Program-made: the position numbers and the translations under genes | NCBI GenBank assembly: GCA_038326995.1 | Contig: JBBQKP010000015.1 | Location: forward strand, 1 to 28,720 | Direction of reading: 5' to 3' | DNA from: JBBQKP01 sp038326995 | Lineage (GTDB): Bacteria > Planctomycetota > Phycisphaerae > Tepidisphaerales > Tepidisphaeraceae | Length of the DNA: 28,720 nucleotides | In this document: positions 7,160 to 14,824 of the stretch, one piece after another | Numbering within the stretch: the stretch's first letter is position 1 | How the letters are laid out: every line of letters begins with the position of its first letter | The notes under the pieces: model-generated | Seen by the model: the letters and a program-made list of their open reading frames with translations, nothing else | Told to the model about the DNA's origin: nothing | Databases searched by the model: none

Positions 7160-7918
7160 TTAATGCCGCTTCTGTTGCTGGCGCTCGTCGCGAATCACTT
7201 TGCCGTCATGAAGCTGGATGACACGCTGGCATCGGTCTGCGACCTTCGGATCGTGCGTGACGATAACGATCGTTGTGCCTCCGGCCACCAGTTCGTCAAA
7301 CAGCGCCAAGATGGACTGCCCCGTCTTGCTGTCCAAGGCGCCGGTGGGCTCGTCGGCAAGGAGGATGAGCGGCTTGTTGCAGAGCGCGCGGGCAATGCAC
7401 ACGCGCTGCTGCTGTCCGCCCGAAAGCTGCGTCGGGCGGTGGTCGAGTCGGTCGCCAAGCCCGACTCGGCCGGCCATCTCCGTCGCACGCGCGAGCCGCT
7501 CGTGACGCGAAATGCCTTGATAGAACATCGGCACGTCCAGGTTTTGCAATACGGTCAATTGCTGGATCAGATTGAAATTCTGGAACACAAATCCGATCGA
7601 CCGGCTGCGAATCTCAGACAGACGGTCGTCGTCTAAACTTCCGATGTCGTGATCACCCAATATGTATCGGCCCATGGTGGGCTTATCCAGACAACCGATC
7701 ACATTCATCAATGTGCTCTTGCCCGAACCTGAAGCACCAATGATCGCGGTGTATTCCCCTTTCACCAGATCGATCGAAACATCATCCAAAGCGCGAACTT
7801 CGACATCACTGCCCGGCTTGCGGTAGATCTTAGAAAGGTTTTCTATTCGTGCGACGATCGGAGAATCGGGCGGGTTCACGCTGCTCGAATTCACGGGCGC
7901 GGTATCAATGACGGTCAT
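7160..7918 (-). CDS. ABC transporter ATP-binding protein, MacB/LolD type
   Basis: This is the ATPase subunit of a type VII (MacB/LolD-like) ABC system. Such systems extract lipoproteins or drive export across the envelope. From the upstream GTG at 7936 the order is: Walker A GASGSGKS (67-74), Q-loop in FVFQNFNLI (Q119), signature LSGGQQQR (171-178), Walker B LILLADEP (D195, E196) and the switch His in VTHDP (H228). The insertion TVLQNLDVPMFYQG and the GCLDKPT motif after Walker A are typical of the MacB/LolD group. The ATG at 7918 gives 252 residues. The GTG at 7936 would add six, and neither has a clear ribosome binding site. No permease gene is visible: downstream lies the palindromic element, and 79 nt upstream is the response regulator. 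The partner permease is probably elsewhere or was lost. Confidence 0.88.
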   Translation of the reverse strand: MTVIDTAPVNSSSVNPPDSPIVARIENLSKIYRKPGSDVEVRALDDVSIDLVKGEYTAIIGASGSGKSTLMNVIGCLDKPTMGRYILGDHDIGSLDDDRLSEIRSRSIGFVFQNFNLIQQLTVLQNLDVPMFYQGISRHERLARATEMAGRVGLGDRLDHRPTQLSGGQQQRVCIARALCNKPLILLADEPTGALDSKTGQSILALFDELVAGGTTIVIVTHDPKVADRCQRVIQLHDGKVIRDERQQQKRH

Positions 7919-7997
7919 GTCGGATGCAAGGGGCACGGAAACACTATAGCACAGGACGGCCCCGGAGCCCGAGTGTTGGACGTTCGGCGATGACTTG

Positions 7998-8696
7998 TTA
8001 CTTGGATTGCTGTACGGGTTTCTCGTCTGAATCAGTTGAGGTGTCGTCGAGAAGTTCGAGCCGCTGGGTGTAGGAGACGTTCTTTAGCTGCGAGATTTTC
8101 TTGAGTTGATCGACGATGTTGACGAGGTCGCCGGTGATGTCGAGGAGGCCGTGCAGGGCGTCTTGAATCTGGTGGACGGGTTTGGCGGGCAGGTCGGCCA
8201 TGAGGACTTCAAGTTGATCGACGATGCTGGAGAGCGGCCGGGCGATTTTTGATGCGGTTGCACCAAGGGCTTCCATCATGACGCGTTGTCGCTCGGCCTC
8301 GACCAGGAGCGAAACGCCTTTACGCAATCGCAGACACGACTTAACGCGGGCGAGCAACACGCGAAAATTCACGGGCTTGACGACGTAATCATTCGCGCCC
8401 GCGGTCAGGCTTTCGACGACGTCGTCGCTGTCGACGCGAGCGCTGACCATGATGATCGGTAAGGCGTCGTGCGAGTAGGATTTTCGAATGGTGCGTACGC
8501 ACTCGATCCCGTTCATACCGGGCATGGCGATGTCCATCAAGATCAGGCTGCAACGTCGTCCAGAGTTCAGAAACTCAAGGCACTCCTGGGCGTTGCGAAC
8601 GCCCTCCACGCCGAAGCCCCGGCCGGTAAGGCGTTTGGTGAGCATGTCCTGACTTAATGGTTCGTCTTCGACGACTAAAATCATGGGTGAGACCAT
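7998..8696 (-). CDS. Response regulator with a degenerate histidine-kinase-like helical tail
   Basis: The receiver domain covers about residues 4-125. The acidic pocket is E10/D11, the phospho-acceptor is D55 in LILMDIAMPGMNG, and the switch residues are S85 (IIMVSA) and K107 (YVVKPVN). No DNA-binding domain follows. Residues about 130-215 form helices (ERQRVMMEALGATASKIARP and onward) that look like the DHp segment of response regulators where 'GAACHHLxQP' is usual, but the phospho-accepting His is absent. The start at 8696 has AAAGGAA about 6 nt upstream and overlaps the end of the kinase gene by 16 nt in another frame, a sign of coupled translation. A longer frame upstream to 8807 lies wholly inside the kinase gene and has no receiver character. 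Its job is presumably to receive phosphate from the adjacent kinase. Confidence 0.85.
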   Translation of the reverse strand: MVSPMILVVEDEPLSQDMLTKRLTGRGFGVEGVRNAQECLEFLNSGRRCSLILMDIAMPGMNGIECVRTIRKSYSHDALPIIMVSARVDSDDVVESLTAGANDYVVKPVNFRVLLARVKSCLRLRKGVSLLVEAERQRVMMEALGATASKIARPLSSIVDQLEVLMADLPAKPVHQIQDALHGLLDITGDLVNIVDQLKKISQLKNVSYTQRLELLDDTSTDSDEKPVQQSK

Positions 8697-10672
8697 ATGG
8701 GTTCCTTTGAAGGCAGTTCTGAATTGGTAATTTCGACCACGATGGGTGGTGAAATTATGAGGGGAATGTGAACGGCGAACGTGGTGCCCTTGTTCGGCTC
8801 TGACCACAACTCCACGCTCCCGCCGATCAATTCGCAGTAGCTTCGCACGAGCGACAGGCCGAGCCCCGTGCCGCCGACGTGGCGGTGAGTGGAGTTGGGG
8901 CCTTGCACGTAGGGCTTGAACAATTTGTCGATGAGCGTCTGGTCCATGCCGACGCCGGTGTCGGCGATGGTGATGGTCAGTTCATCGATCAAACGCGACG
9001 CCAGCACGGAAATCGTCCCCTTGCTCGTAAACTTGATCGCGTTTGCCAGAAGATTTTCGATGATCTTTTCGAGCTTTACGGCATCGGTTTGGATCAAGCC
9101 GATGTCAGGGGAGATATCCAGATGCAGAGTGTTATCTGACCTGGCGATCAGCGGCCTGCAGCCGGCGACGACACGCTCGATCAAAAGCCTTGCGTCTGTT
9201 CTCTCCACTGCCAACGTCATCTTGCCCGCTTCGATTTTCGATAAGTCCAGCAAGTCCGTCACGAGCGTTTGGAGCCGTCTGGTCGCGATGGACAGGCCTT
9301 GCTGGTCTTCAATATCGTTTATTCGATGCTCGTCGCGAGCGCGTTCTTCCAGCATTTCGCTGTAGCCGATCATCGCGTTCAGCGGCGTGCGAAGCTCGTG
9401 GCTCATGCTGGCGAAAAATTCGCTCTTGGCGCGCGAGTGTGCTTCGATTGCTTCCTTCGACGCGATCAGCTCGACGCGCTGCTTCAAGCCCTCGGCCATC
9501 TCGTTAAGGGCCAGCGCGAGCTGCGTGTACTCGACCGACAGGCCGCCGTTTAAGGCGTCGACGCGCCGATCAAATTCTCCCCGACCTATCGCGATTGCGA
9601 AATCACGAAGACGTTTTACGGGCTGACCCGTCGCCCGCGCCATCCACACCGTCAACAGCACCACGATTGCGAGATAACTCAGCCCGACCGCAATCATATA
9701 GTTTCGAGATGAAATAGCCTTCGCCAGCACTTGTGACTCCGGCGTCACCACCATCAGCACGCCGCTGCTTCCGGGCATCAGTTCGACGGCTATCGCCTGC
9801 GCATAATATTTGCGCCCGCTCGTGTCACTGACCGAAATCAGCGAGGTCGATCCCGATTTTTGATCGGCCTTCAGGTTCGACAGCCCGGCCCGTACGAACT
9901 CTGAATCAGTGATCGAGAGCGAGGAATTCGAGCCGATCACTTCTTGATTCGTCCCCCGAAGCTCCGCATAGGATGAGCCTTCAGACGTCAGCCGCGCGAG
10001 AATCGCCTGAATCTGCTCGAGCGTGACATCAATCGAAAGCGTGCCGATTTCCCGGCCGTCACTGCCAAACACCCGCTTCACGTAGCTGGTTCCAAAGTCT
10101 TTCTTATCCGCATGTGCACCTTTTTCAAACCATTTGTAGACAGCAGTCCAGATCGGGGCGTGTGAACTTTGTGCCGACAAATACCACGGCCGTTGTGTTG
10201 CGTCATATCGGTATCCCCGCTGCGGAATATCGAGCGGCTGGCCCGCGGCATCGAAATAATCGATCACGCAGTTGTCCCCATCGACCGAGCCATTTGTCAC
10301 GCCGAACTCAATGACCTCGCCCACTCGCATGAGATAGACCGCATCGCCGGCCGGACTTGCGAATGTGATGGAACCGATCGCCGGGCTTGACAGCAGATGT
10401 GCCCGAAGCGTGTCGAGCCATGTTCGAAGATCATCGGGAGTGCGTGTGGGCAACGCCTCGGACAAGATCATTCTTTCGTACGTATCACTGAGCGCGACGC
10501 ACCGCTCGAAGTAATTGCGGATTCCGTCCCGCGTGCGTCCTGCCATCTGCTCTATAAGTTGTCCGCTAATGTCGCGTGAAACGTTCGTCGTCGTTCGCGC
10601 AGAGAGCCACAAAAGAAACACGCCCAAAAGCACCAAAGGCACGACCGAAAAAAGTATGAGCACGCCAACCAC
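8681..10672 (-). CDS. Membrane sensor histidine kinase with extracytoplasmic Cache-like domain
   Basis: This protein autophosphorylates and passes phosphate to a response regulator, most likely the overlapping gene downstream. Order: transmembrane segment about 3-24; a large periplasmic region about 30-320 that resembles a double-Cache sensor (GYRYDATQRPWYLSA at about 153-167; GTLSIDVTLEQI at about 210-221); a second transmembrane segment about 324-345; HAMP about 346-400; HisKA with FFASMSHELRTPLNAMIGYS (His425). The ATPase domain has an N-box (IIENLLANAIKF, about 537-548), G1 DTGVGM (571-576) and G2 GGTGLGLS (600-607). All catalytic motifs are intact. The first possible start in frame with ATG/GTG/TTG is GTG at 10672, without a good ribosome binding site. 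The frame stays open for 30 codons upstream, to a TAG at 10765-10763. The ligand is unknown. Confidence 0.92.
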   Translation of the reverse strand: MVGVLILFSVVPLVLLGVFLLWLSARTTTNVSRDISGQLIEQMAGRTRDGIRNYFERCVALSDTYERMILSEALPTRTPDDLRTWLDTLRAHLLSSPAIGSITFASPAGDAVYLMRVGEVIEFGVTNGSVDGDNCVIDYFDAAGQPLDIPQRGYRYDATQRPWYLSAQSSHAPIWTAVYKWFEKGAHADKKDFGTSYVKRVFGSDGREIGTLSIDVTLEQIQAILARLTSEGSSYAELRGTNQEVIGSNSSLSITDSEFVRAGLSNLKADQKSGSTSLISVSDTSGRKYYAQAIAVELMPGSSGVLMVVTPESQVLAKAISSRNYMIAVGLSYLAIVVLLTVWMARATGQPVKRLRDFAIAIGRGEFDRRVDALNGGLSVEYTQLALALNEMAEGLKQRVELIASKEAIEAHSRAKSEFFASMSHELRTPLNAMIGYSEMLEERARDEHRINDIEDQQGLSIATRRLQTLVTDLLDLSKIEAGKMTLAVERTDARLLIERVVAGCRPLIARSDNTLHLDISPDIGLIQTDAVKLEKIIENLLANAIKFTSKGTISVLASRLIDELTITIADTGVGMDQTLIDKLFKPYVQGPNSTHRHVGGTGLGLSLVRSYCELIGGSVELWSEPNKGTTFAVHIPLIISPPIVVEITNSELPSKEPIWSHP

Positions 10673-10839
10673 CGGAATCTTGTGCCGGAGGTGTTTGGTC
10701 AGGCTACTGCTCGGAAGAAAATGGTTCGCATTTGTCGCCGTATCGTCCCCCTGCGTTTTTGACTAAAGATAGAATATCAGATGTTCGGATTTTAGCTCAA
10801 AAAGTCTCCTCTGGCCCGACTGCGAAGACGGCTCAAAGT

Positions 10840-12735
10840 TTAGGTCGCTCGTGACCAGAGCTCGAGCATGAGCAACGACCAGAGCCGCTGGCTGTGGTCG
10901 CGGTAGGATGACACGTGCTCTTGCAGCAGCGTTGCGACTGTGTGGTGGTCGAAGCGAAGTCGGCAAAATCCGTTTGGTGTCAAGAGAAGTTCCTGTGACC
11001 ACTTCAGAAGCGGGCCGCGCAGCCATTCGCCGATCGGCACGGCGAATCCGCGTTTTGCCCGGCTAAATACTTCGCCCGGCAAGTCGCCTGCGAATGCCTC
11101 ACGCAGCATTCGTTTTGGCCCGCCGCGAAGAAGCTGATCATCGTCCAAGCGTGACACGTGCGAAATGAGCGTGTGGTCCATGAAAGGCGACCGCACTTCC
11201 AAAGCGTGCAGCATGCTGCATCGATCGACCTTGGTCAGCAGATCGCCGGGCAAATACGTTTGCCGGTCGAGTCGGCAGCAGCACGCCGCGGGATTGTTCG
11301 GGTTTTGCCCGAGCAGTGTTTCGAGCGACTCAGAAAGTCCGTCGCGTCCCGGCTTGTTTCCCGTGAGCTTCATGATCGCGTCGTCGTCGAAATAGCGCAT
11401 CCAGGCCGAGTATCGATCGCCCGGAGTGAGCTTGAGCGCAGCCAGGAAGCGCCCGACGCGTGCCGATCGAGATTTGGGATGGCCCTGTGCAAGACGTTGA
11501 CCCAGATCGCACAAGAACCTTGGCGCGTATCGCGATACGCTCGACGCCTGTCGCATCGCGCGGTATCGGTCATAGCCGCCAAAGAGTTCATCGCCGCCGT
11601 CGCCCGAGAGGGCGACTGTCACGTGCTCTTTGGTTCGCATCGCCAACAGTCGCGTCGGCAAGATGGAAGAATCCGCGAACGGCTCGCCGAAGATTTGTGC
11701 CAGTTGCGGGGCATCGGTAATCACGTCGGGCGTCGCACGGAACTCATGATGCGTCGTACCCAGATGCTGTGCCACTCGTCTGGCGTATGCCGACTCGTCA
11801 TACCGAACATCGTCGAAGCCGATCGAAAACGTGTTGAGCTTTTCAACACTCGACATGTTCCTGCTCGCACACAGCGCGACGACCGACGAATCAATTCCGC
11901 CCGAAAGAAAAACGCCCAGCGGCACATCACTCACCAGCTGCTCGCCTACCGCGCGCTCGACGTGCGAGCGCACCGAATCGGGCGTTACAATAAGACTTCC
12001 CGCCATGACATTTGGCTCTTTGAAATACTGCACTTGCGACACCTCGAACGTACGCGCCAGATCGACCGTCAGAATGTGCCCGGGCATGACGTGGCGTACG
12101 TCGCGGTAAATCGACATCGGCGGAAGGATGTAACCGAAGCGGAGGTAATTGGTCAGCGCTTCATCGTCGATCGCGCCAACAAACCACGGCAACTGCCGAA
12201 TCGCACCAAGCTCAGAGGCGAACGCGAACGAGGAATGATGTTGTGAAAAGTAAAGCGGTTTTTGTCCCATGCGGTCGCGTGCGAGCAGGAGCGTGTTGGT
12301 CCGTGAATCGACGATGGCGATGGCGAACATCCCGCGGAGTTCGTCGACGAAGGATGGGCCGAGGGTTTCGTAGGCGGCGAGCACGACTTCGCTGTCGCCC
12401 GTGGTGAGCCATTGACGCGTCGGCAAGCGGCTTTTCAGCTCGCGAAAGTTGTAGATCTCGCCGTTGAAGAGCAGGGTGATTTTTCCATCGCGCGACCGCA
12501 TGGGCTGCATCGCGCGCGGGTCGGGGTCGAGCACCGCCAGGCGCTGAAAGGCCAGGGCAAGTGAGTAAGGCGAAGAGTCAACTGCGGCCGCGTGTTCGAT
12601 GAGAATCCGTGCATCGTCAGGCCCGCGATGTGCGATCGCCCGCGTCATGCGGCCGATGACGTCCGCCGCCGCATCGGGCGTGTTCAGGGGTGAGGAGTTG
12701 AGTGGGTTCCAGAGAACGCCCGCGATGCCGCACAT
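10840..12735 (-). CDS. asnB: Asparagine synthase (glutamine-hydrolysing), AsnB family
   Basis: The enzyme amidates aspartate using glutamine and ATP. The protein begins MCGIAG, so Cys2 becomes the N-terminal nucleophile of the class II glutaminase. Other glutaminase residues are visible: HRGPDD (36-41), R65 in AFQRLAVLD, and NGEIYN (91-96). The synthetase domain has the pyrophosphate-loop SGGIDSS (278-284), VALSGDGGDELFGGYDRY, and the late motif LTKVDRCSMLHALEVRSPFMDH. All are intact. At 631 residues it is longer than E. coli AsnB and matches the paralogue group often found in surface polysaccharide or exosortase loci, so a role in modifying an envelope product is possible. None of those neighbours is present here. 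The start is fixed by the need for Cys2. It is co-directional with the kinase gene, with a 167-bp gap. Confidence 0.92.
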   Translation of the reverse strand: MCGIAGVLWNPLNSSPLNTPDAAADVIGRMTRAIAHRGPDDARILIEHAAAVDSSPYSLALAFQRLAVLDPDPRAMQPMRSRDGKITLLFNGEIYNFRELKSRLPTRQWLTTGDSEVVLAAYETLGPSFVDELRGMFAIAIVDSRTNTLLLARDRMGQKPLYFSQHHSSFAFASELGAIRQLPWFVGAIDDEALTNYLRFGYILPPMSIYRDVRHVMPGHILTVDLARTFEVSQVQYFKEPNVMAGSLIVTPDSVRSHVERAVGEQLVSDVPLGVFLSGGIDSSVVALCASRNMSSVEKLNTFSIGFDDVRYDESAYARRVAQHLGTTHHEFRATPDVITDAPQLAQIFGEPFADSSILPTRLLAMRTKEHVTVALSGDGGDELFGGYDRYRAMRQASSVSRYAPRFLCDLGQRLAQGHPKSRSARVGRFLAALKLTPGDRYSAWMRYFDDDAIMKLTGNKPGRDGLSESLETLLGQNPNNPAACCCRLDRQTYLPGDLLTKVDRCSMLHALEVRSPFMDHTLISHVSRLDDDQLLRGGPKRMLREAFAGDLPGEVFSRAKRGFAVPIGEWLRGPLLKWSQELLLTPNGFCRLRFDHHTVATLLQEHVSSYRDHSQRLWSLLMLELWSRAT

Positions 12736-12880
12736 GGCCCGATGTTATAGGCGGCGCGGGGAATTGATATGTCGTTGATTTTCTTCGATCTGGAATCGAT
12801 TAAAAGAGCCGCACACGAGGCCCCCTGTTTCAATTATAGGCGGCGGGTTCAATGACACGCCCATTCATTAACCCACTTAC

Positions 12881-13273
12881 TCACACAATAGCGTGTTCGT
12901 GCGGATTCGATACCGGATACTCGCTCAGGCTCACCCATTTCGGTTCGGGCGTCAGGCGATGACGTGCGAGCCACTCGACGACGGCGTATTCAATCGCGGC
13001 GTCGAGATCGGCGAGCTGGTGCTCGTTGGCGGCCGTAAGATAGGTTTCCTCGCCGAACTTAATTCTCATGCGGTTTTGCATGTCTGCAACCACGGTCTCT
13101 GCGTGGTGGTCGGCCTGGGGATTGATCGGCTGACGCTTGGCGACGAAAATCGCCTCGACAGCGGACGGAGCTGCGGCAGCGGCGGCGTATCCGGCGTCTC
13201 GAGCATGCTCACGCGTTGCGAATTCGCCTTGAAAATTTTCGCGGTCGAGAGAAAAACAAAATGGCTTGTACAC
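12881..13273 (-). CDS. Small unknown protein
   Basis: I do not recognise this gene with confidence. GTG at 13273 is preferred because GGAG lies about 8 nt before it. An in-frame GTG at 13315 would add 14 residues but has no binding site. The 130-residue product is soluble, acidic and aromatic-rich near its N-terminus (YKPFCFSLDRENFQGEF). It then has TREHARDAGYAAAAAA, a middle with FVAKRQPINPQADHHAETVVADM, and a C-terminal helix ending AVVEWLARHRLTPEPKWVSLSEY. The layout (short beta start, 'TREEA..AG' helix, then 'V..WL..H.L.P....V') recalls small proteins often carried by phages and plasmids, but this is only an impression. It stands alone between asnB and the cyclophilin gene, with a tandem 12-bp repeat in its upstream region. 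Confidence 0.65.
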   Translation of the reverse strand: MYKPFCFSLDRENFQGEFATREHARDAGYAAAAAAPSAVEAIFVAKRQPINPQADHHAETVVADMQNRMRIKFGEETYLTAANEHQLADLDAAIEYAVVEWLARHRLTPEPKWVSLSEYPVSNPHEHAIV

Positions 13274-13349
13274 GAGCTTTCTCCAAAAAGTTGGCCCGTC
13301 AGCGATCGGGGTCACCGGTTTGCTGCGGGGTAATTTGACACCAGATCGG

Positions 13350-13384
13350 ACCGGTCACTAGGCCGGTCACTGGTCTGGTCATGG
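13350..13384. repeat. Three tandem ~12-bp repeats upstream of the small unknown gene
   Basis: ACCGGTCACTAG (13350-13361), GCCGGTCACTGG (13362-13373) and TCTGGTCATGG (13374-13384) are adjacent degenerate copies of a CYGGTCAYTRG unit. They lie 77-111 bp upstream of the preferred GTG of the minus-strand gene and about 240 bp upstream of the cyclophilin gene. Such an array could be an operator for a repressor or activator, but nothing shows this directly. Confidence 0.45.
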
Positions 13385-13499
13385 ACGCCGCGGGTACGGC
13401 AACATTCCCGAATTCTGGCTTACGACTATAGCACGACCGACACCTACCTGTTCCACCCTCCTCCTTATCGGTTGCCCCGGTCAGTAAGCATTGATGATT

Positions 13500-13540
13500 C
13501 TCAATCGCATTTGCGCTTGCTTTAAATTTTTGCGATTGAG
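13500..13540. promoter_or_regulatory. 10-bp perfect inverted repeat before the cyclophilin gene
   Basis: CTCAATCGCA (13500-13509) and TGCGATTGAG (13531-13540) are perfect inverted copies separated by 21 nt of A/T-rich sequence. The element is 81 bp upstream of the ATG at 13622. It could be a dimeric regulator site with two turns between half-sites, or an RNA hairpin in the leader. No T-tract follows. Confidence 0.4.
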
Positions 13541-13621
13541 GCCCACTTGTCCGTTCGTTTGTAAGCGATACATTTCACAGGCGTCTCTATTTAAGGGTAA
13601 CGGCACGATCAAGAGAAAAAA

Positions 13622-14716
13622 ATGAATATCATCAAGCAGAAAATCAAAGAAATCAGCCGAAGCAAAACGAATGGTCATAACCGATCTTCGACTATTGTCT
13701 CGGCAGTCGATCGTCTCGAAGATCGCAGGCTGTTTGCGGGCGGTATTCCACGCGTGACTCAGGTTATTGCCGACAATCGCGGCGAGGTATTGATCACTGT
13801 TGATGAGTCGATTCGCGGCGTCGCGCGATCGTCGGTACAGATTCTTTTCGCCGGTGCCGACGGCCGGTTTAACACGGGCGACGACGTCAACGCCAATGTC
13901 CCGGTCAGCTACAATGATTCGACCAGACGAATCAACATCAGGGGCAATATCCCAGCGAATCGCTCGTATCGCATCTTCCTCAATGCGTCGCGAATCACCT
14001 CCGTGGCGACGGGCGCTCGACTCGACGGCGAGAACACCGGTACACAGACCAGCGGCAACGGCTTTGCGGGCGGCAACTTCATCGCCGTCTCACGGGCCAA
14101 TACTTCTTCCACGCCGACTGTCCGCATGTCCACCACGCTCGGCACGGCCATCCTGCGCCTGCGAAGAGACCTCGAGCCCATCACCACCGCCAACTTCCTT
14201 TCCTACGCCAACTCCCGCCGCTACGACAACATCTTCTTCACGCGTAGTGAAAACAGCCCCAGCCCGTTTGTCATTCAGGGCGGCTCGCTGCAGATCACCG
14301 GCTCGGGCACCAGCGCAAGCGACGTTGTGGCCACCACACGCGATGTGCCAATCGGCGACGAACGCGACGGCAACTCTCTTTCGAACGTGATCTCCACGCT
14401 CAGCTTCGCCAAGGGCGGCCCCAACAGTGTCACGAATCAGTTCTTCGTCAACCTCGCCGACAACAGCTTCCTCGACGGCCAGGGCTTCACACCCTTCGCA
14501 GAAGTCACCAGCGGCCTGTCGATCTTCCAGCAGATCAATCAGCAGCCCCTGGCCGACCTGAACTCGCAGATCGGCACCGTCGCGGGCACCACCGCCACGG
14601 GTGTCGGCAATGCTCCCGTTCAGAATACGGCCCAGGCACAGGCTTCGCTCAACCCCGTTCGAGACTTCACCGTCATCCGACGCGTCGCGGTGCAGAACCG
14701 CGTGACGGTGTCGTAA
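13622..14716 (+). CDS. Exported cyclophilin-type peptidyl-prolyl isomerase with LEPR-XLL-like leader
   Basis: Cyclophilins catalyse cis-trans isomerisation of X-Pro bonds. The 364-residue product has a basic N-terminus, then VDRLEDRRLFAGG (residues 29-41), a LEPR-XLL-like motif seen in planctomycete exported proteins. A beta-rich domain follows at about 43-135 (GEVLITVDESI ... RSYRIFLNASRI), similar to bacterial Ig-like/Big domains. The cyclophilin domain is about 165-345. R208, F216 and Q219 in FTRSENSPSPFVIQGG align with the catalytic R55, F60 and Q63 of human cyclophilin A, and TNQFFVNL (Q273) and FLDGQGFTPFAEV also align. Phe283 takes the place of Trp121. That is frequent in bacterial forms and goes with weak cyclosporin binding. 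A role in folding surface proteins is inferred. GATCAAGAGAAAAAAATG provides a modest binding site. Confidence 0.9.
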   Translation: MNIIKQKIKEISRSKTNGHNRSSTIVSAVDRLEDRRLFAGGIPRVTQVIADNRGEVLITVDESIRGVARSSVQILFAGADGRFNTGDDVNANVPVSYNDSTRRINIRGNIPANRSYRIFLNASRITSVATGARLDGENTGTQTSGNGFAGGNFIAVSRANTSSTPTVRMSTTLGTAILRLRRDLEPITTANFLSYANSRRYDNIFFTRSENSPSPFVIQGGSLQITGSGTSASDVVATTRDVPIGDERDGNSLSNVISTLSFAKGGPNSVTNQFFVNLADNSFLDGQGFTPFAEVTSGLSIFQQINQQPLADLNSQIGTVAGTTATGVGNAPVQNTAQAQASLNPVRDFTVIRRVAVQNRVTVS

Positions 14717-14765
14717 GCCCAAACACTCGAACTCGTGTTAAGGAAATATTAATTTAGATTTCAGC

Positions 14766-14795
14766 TTGACAGATGTGTGTGTGTGTGAACATCTG
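14766..14795 (+). promoter_or_regulatory. TTGACA box followed by a (TG)7 tract and small hairpin
   Basis: A perfect TTGACA (14766-14771) is followed by seven TG units (14774-14787). The place where a -10 hexamer would fall (about 14788-14795) holds AACATC/ACATCT, a poor match to TATAAT. CAGATGT (14770-14776) and ACATCTG (14789-14795) are also inverted repeats around the tract. If this is a promoter for the gene starting at 14825, the dinucleotide tract lies in its spacer. Confidence 0.35.
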
Positions 14796-14824
14796 GCCAC
14801 TCCAAACCGGAGCACGTCTTGAAG

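Noticed and set aside
8697..8807. Upstream extension of the response regulator frame
   Set aside because: It lies entirely within the kinase coding sequence, has no receiver features, and a good binding site precedes the ATG at 8696.
11158..12246. 362-codon plus-strand ORF inside asnB
   Set aside because: It is a shadow of asnB on the other strand. asnB has complete catalytic motifs, and this frame is R/H-rich with none.
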